Position numbers and translations under genes: made by a program. The notes under the pieces are model-generated. The model was given only the letters and a program-made list of their open reading frames with translations, had not been told where the DNA came from and made no database searches. Shown one piece after another: positions 61,313 to 64,000 of a stretch of DNA of 64,000 nucleotides. Origin of the DNA: Lotus japonicus (Eukaryota > Streptophyta > Magnoliopsida > Fabales > Fabaceae); the NCBI RefSeq assembly GCF_012489685.1, contig NC_080043.1, positions 57,806,289-57,870,288 on the forward strand, written 5' to 3'. The number at the start of each line of letters is the position of its first letter. Positions within the stretch are counted from its first letter, which is position 1.

Positions 61313-61762
61313 TTTTTCAGGTTCCAAATTTTCATTAATGACGTGTCATGCCATGTAGCCCGCTGACGTGGCATTTAACAGCCACATCACCCTTTTTTAA
61401 ACGACAGAGTGACAGAGGGGCAAACAGTGCACATTTGTGGAACATCGAGGGTAGAAACGTAGACAAAAAAAGAGTAGGGACGACTTTTGCACAAAGTTGA
61501 AACATCAAGGGCAAAAACTACTTTTTAACCTTTATTTTTCCTAAAAATCAATCAAATTAATTTTTTTCCTTAATTTGTGCGTTTATTCTCTTCCCAGACA
61601 ATTCTATAAAAATGGAGGGAGTATTTAATTTGTAATTGATAATATGTAAATAAGTGATTATTAGAATTTGTTAATTACATGCACCATTCATTATTTTTCA
61701 GAAAAAAAAAAAAAGAAGTTTAAAGATTATCATTCATAATAACTCCCTTCTTTTACTAAAAA

Positions 61763-61820
61763 GGTGTTAGTATAGTGATAAGCAAGTTGGACCGGGTGGG
61801 GTGTTAAGATCGAACTCTAA
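61763..61820 (+). other. Possible tRNA-derived SINE head
   Basis: TAGTATAGTGATAAGC resembles an A box and TTAAGATCGAACTC a decayed B box at tRNA-like spacing. No tail or target duplication was identified. Confidence 0.25.
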
Positions 61821-62063
61821 AAAAATTATTTGTTGGGAGAGACCATCATCGTATCATGAAAAAGTTAATACCTGGAAGGAAATAAAACATAAACATATCA
61901 TTTTTACCTGAAAAAAATTAAAAACCTATGATTATCAAATTTACAAAATAAAAACATTAAAATAAAAATTCTTCCAACATGTAATGCTATACTGGTGAGA
62001 AACAAAACTGTTCCTAAATTTAATGTTAGGTAGGCAATTTATTGACTTGCAAGCTGCAAGGAT

Positions 62064-62400
62064 ATAAGAACATCTCCAATGCAAGATTCTTAGTTCTTAT
62101 TTTCGAGTTAAGAACTAAGAACTGAGTTATTAACCATTGGAGGAGGCTGACGTGAAGTTCTTAGTTCCTAAAAATAAGAACTCGTCCTTATATAAGGAGT
62201 TTTACTTTTTGAATTCTTAGCTTAACAAATTAATTTTTTTCTCTCATTCATCAATTGATTTAATTTAAGTATTGAATTAAAATTAGAGTTTAAATCAAAA
62301 TTATATGAAAATAAAAAATATTACTAATATAATGGTATTGTGGGACCAGATGAATAGTGCTAAGAACTAAGAACTCATGATCGGAGCAAAATCTCGATAC
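62064..62400. mobile_element. Possible MITE with GTTCTTAGTTCTTA termini
   Basis: AACATCTCCAATGCAAG followed by TTCTTAGTTCTTA at the left is mirrored by TAAGAACTAAGAACTCATGATCGGAG at the right. The interior is AT-rich and non-coding. Exact ends and duplication are unresolved. Confidence 0.4.
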
Positions 62401-62920
62401 CCCTCCATTATTCACCCTCACCATAGCCCACCATTCTCGATTACCATAATTTCTCCTTCATATTCTTCTTCCTCACTCTCGCTCCTCTTCCACTGACTCC
62501 CTTGTTCACTCACTTTCCCTTCCTCATTCACTCGCTTTCCTTACCACTCACTTCATCTCGATTTTCTTCATTGCGTTCTTCGTCGAGGCATTTAAAGGTT
62601 AATTCAGGTCCTTTTTCTTTTGGGTTTTCAAGTTTTGAGTATGTATTTATTTGCACTGTATTTTGTTGTTTGTTGAATTCCGGAATTTAAAACTTGGAAT
62701 GTAATTTCGTGCATAATATCGAATTTTAAAACGTGGTCTTATTAAAACACAATGTTGATTTTTCAACATCTCGATACTGTTTGGCTATGTGTTCCGGAAA
62801 TTAAAAACTTAAAACATGTCATTTTTCATGCCATTAACAAAAGACCCTAGAACGTAATCTTGTTGCAATTCTTTCACTCTAGGTACTATACCCCATCTAT
62901 ATGTTCTTGGCTGGAACATT

Positions 62921-64000
62921 TGGCGCCGTTTGTGGGGATCGGTGAATTTCGACTCCCAGACTACGTGGATTGCTTTTACGATCGTGAGAAGTTCGAAATT
63001 CTGTTGAATTCCTTGGTTTTTAGTTGTTTTCGGATTGATTTTCTGGTTTAAGGTTGATTTTCGATGGAAACTCGTCGTCGTCGACACAATGAGACGTAGG
63101 AGCAGAGGCCAGGTTCACCACTGCGTCGTGTGAGGGGGAGATCGCGTCGTGAGGAGGTTCATCGTGAGCAACCTGAGCAACTGACTCCTCCTCCACCTCC
63201 ACCACCTCCTCCTCCTCCTTCTCCAACGCCTATGTTGCCTACTCCGCCATCCTCACCTTCACAGCAAGGAACTCCAGAGAACTCCCCGATCCTTGCAGAA
63301 AACGGATCGCCGCTGCCTCAGAGGCCAATTACTCACAGAGAATGGCGGCGTTTGATCCGCAACGTCCACAACATTCGGAAACAGAATAATTATTTGCAAT
63401 AGTATCTTGACTACTTCCACCATGAGTTGCAGGACGAGGGAGTGCGAGAGGCGGAGGCCATAGCGGAATTCGAGCCTTTCTCAGCGGCGGTGAGGGAAGT
63501 CACAATTCTGGACAACATGAAGAATCTCGTCCTGGAATCTTACAGCGGAAAGACGGATCCGAAGGATCACCTCCTCTATTTCAACACGAAAATGGTGATA
63601 AGCGCAACTTCAGATGCGGTGAAGTGAAGAATGTTTCCATCGACATTCAAAGGTACAGCGATGGCGTGGTTCACGACTCTGCCTCGTGGATCTAAACTTC
63701 CGTGATTTCTCCTCGAAGTTTCTTATTCAGTTTTCCGCAAGCAAGCTCAAGCAAATAACGATCGACGACCTGTACAGCGTTCGCCAGTTGGAAGGAGCGA
63801 CTCTGAAGTAGTATGTGGCGAGGTGCATCGCAACGTCTGTCAAGATCGAGGAATTGGAACCGCACGCTTGTGCGAGAGCTTTCAAGAATGGACTGTTGCC
63901 TAAAATGTTGAACAACAAGCTAAGCAGGAAGCCAACTCATTCAATGACAGAGATTCGCGTTGGGCGAACACCTTCATTTTGGACGAGGAAGATGACGCGT
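62921..64000 (+). mobile_element. Ty3/gypsy element start (Tat/Athila-like), continues off the window
   Basis: A primer-binding site TGGCGCCGTTTGTGGGGA (62,921-62,938) lies two bases after a CA that would end the 5' LTR (about 62,918). The LTR's left end is not identified, but it probably includes much of 62,400-62,918. TGGCGCC sites are typical of Tat and Athila lineages. The internal region opens with a decayed gag. Confidence 0.75.
63064..64000 (+). pseudogene. gag: Ty3/gypsy gag, decayed and cut by the window edge
   Basis: The frame starts METRRRRHNE and hits TAG at 63,097-63,099. It then passes a basic region and a Pro-rich run (a string of P at about 63,190-63,225). Further stops lie near 63,402 and at 63,625-63,627 (TGA where TGC/Cys fits). 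The retrotransposon Gag core is clear: ILDNMKNLVLESYSGKTDPK, MFPSTFKGTAMAWFTTLP. After a frameshift near 63,690 it continues FRDFSSKFLIQFSASK and RQLEGATLK-stop-YVARC. The pattern matches the Retrotrans_gag family of Tat/Ogre-like elements. It cannot be functional. Confidence 0.82.

Larger units (their letters stand above)
60050..61531. mobile_element. Pack-MULE-like element carrying gene fragments
   Basis: Long inverted repeats (about 60,050-60,365 and 61,190-61,531, roughly 320-340 bp) begin GGCTAAAAAGCAGTTTTTGC on the left and GGTTAAAAAGTAGTTTTTGC on the reversed right. They flank a ~825-bp interior made of CTF7/ECO1-like exons and introns. No transposase is present. A clean 9-bp target duplication could not be read, so the Mutator assignment rests on TIR length and gene capture. 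Confidence 0.75.

Noticed and set aside
59250..61625. Stowaway-type MITE ends (ACTTCCTTTGTTTC and ATGGAGGGAGTA) enclosing the Pack-MULE
   Set aside because: The two ends are poorly matched, 2.4 kb apart and lack a clear TA duplication; chance or separate fragments are more likely.

Overview
The window is repeat-dense plant nuclear DNA, most likely from a eudicot and plausibly a legume. The evidence is the LTR-retrotransposon families present (Ty1/copia Sirevirus/SIRE-type, Ale-type and TNT1-like; Ty3/gypsy with very long LTRs), L1-type LINEs, hAT, CACTA and Mutator-like elements, and intron-bearing relics of plant genes. The legume placement is inference, and the species cannot be told. No intact single-copy host gene was found. 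Recognisable host sequence consists of a beta-carbonic anhydrase pseudogene and pieces of a cohesin-acetyltransferase (CTF7/ECO1) gene carried inside a transposon.

Layout. 1-11,555 is a nest four insertions deep. An Ale-type copia (minus) is interrupted at 6,634 by a gypsy-type LTR (minus). That LTR is interrupted at 3,707 by a SIRE copy (plus), whose 3' LTR was hit by another LTR now left as a solo LTR (2,201-3,445). 11,556-13,261 is AT-rich and empty. 13,262-16,900 is the 3' third of a second SIRE (minus). 16,901-22,955 is old genic sequence: a beta-carbonic anhydrase pseudogene, a CACTA end and a few unidentified exon-like segments. 22,956-23,928 is a non-autonomous hAT element. 24,312-30,816 is a complete but mutated copia element (505-bp LTRs). 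30,924-46,906 is a complete SIRE (minus) carrying gag, pol, an env-like ORF and a small extra ORF, with a 4,033-bp solo LTR inserted in the env-like gene.

46,907-49,235 is AT-rich with a LINE tail. 49,236-52,729 is a 3,494-bp solo LTR. 52,803-55,269 is a Mutator-like element whose left TIR is split by a SIRE-related solo LTR. 55,701-58,015 is a 5'-truncated L1 LINE. A MITE, a copia solo LTR, a LINE tail and a Pack-MULE-like element with CTF7/ECO1 exons follow to 61,531. The right edge (62,921-64,000) is the start of a decayed Ty3/gypsy element with its gag gene.

Most boundaries rest on target-site duplications read directly: catat (SIRE), ggtac (copia), acatc, taaac, gcagg, gacga and ctata (five solo LTRs), gacaggat (8 bp, hAT) and ttaaatttt (9 bp, Mutator-like). 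Five solo LTRs against two complete elements suggests frequent LTR-LTR recombination. None of the retroelement polyproteins is intact. Several defects are CAG-to-TAG or CGA-to-TGA changes, as expected from deamination of methylated cytosine.
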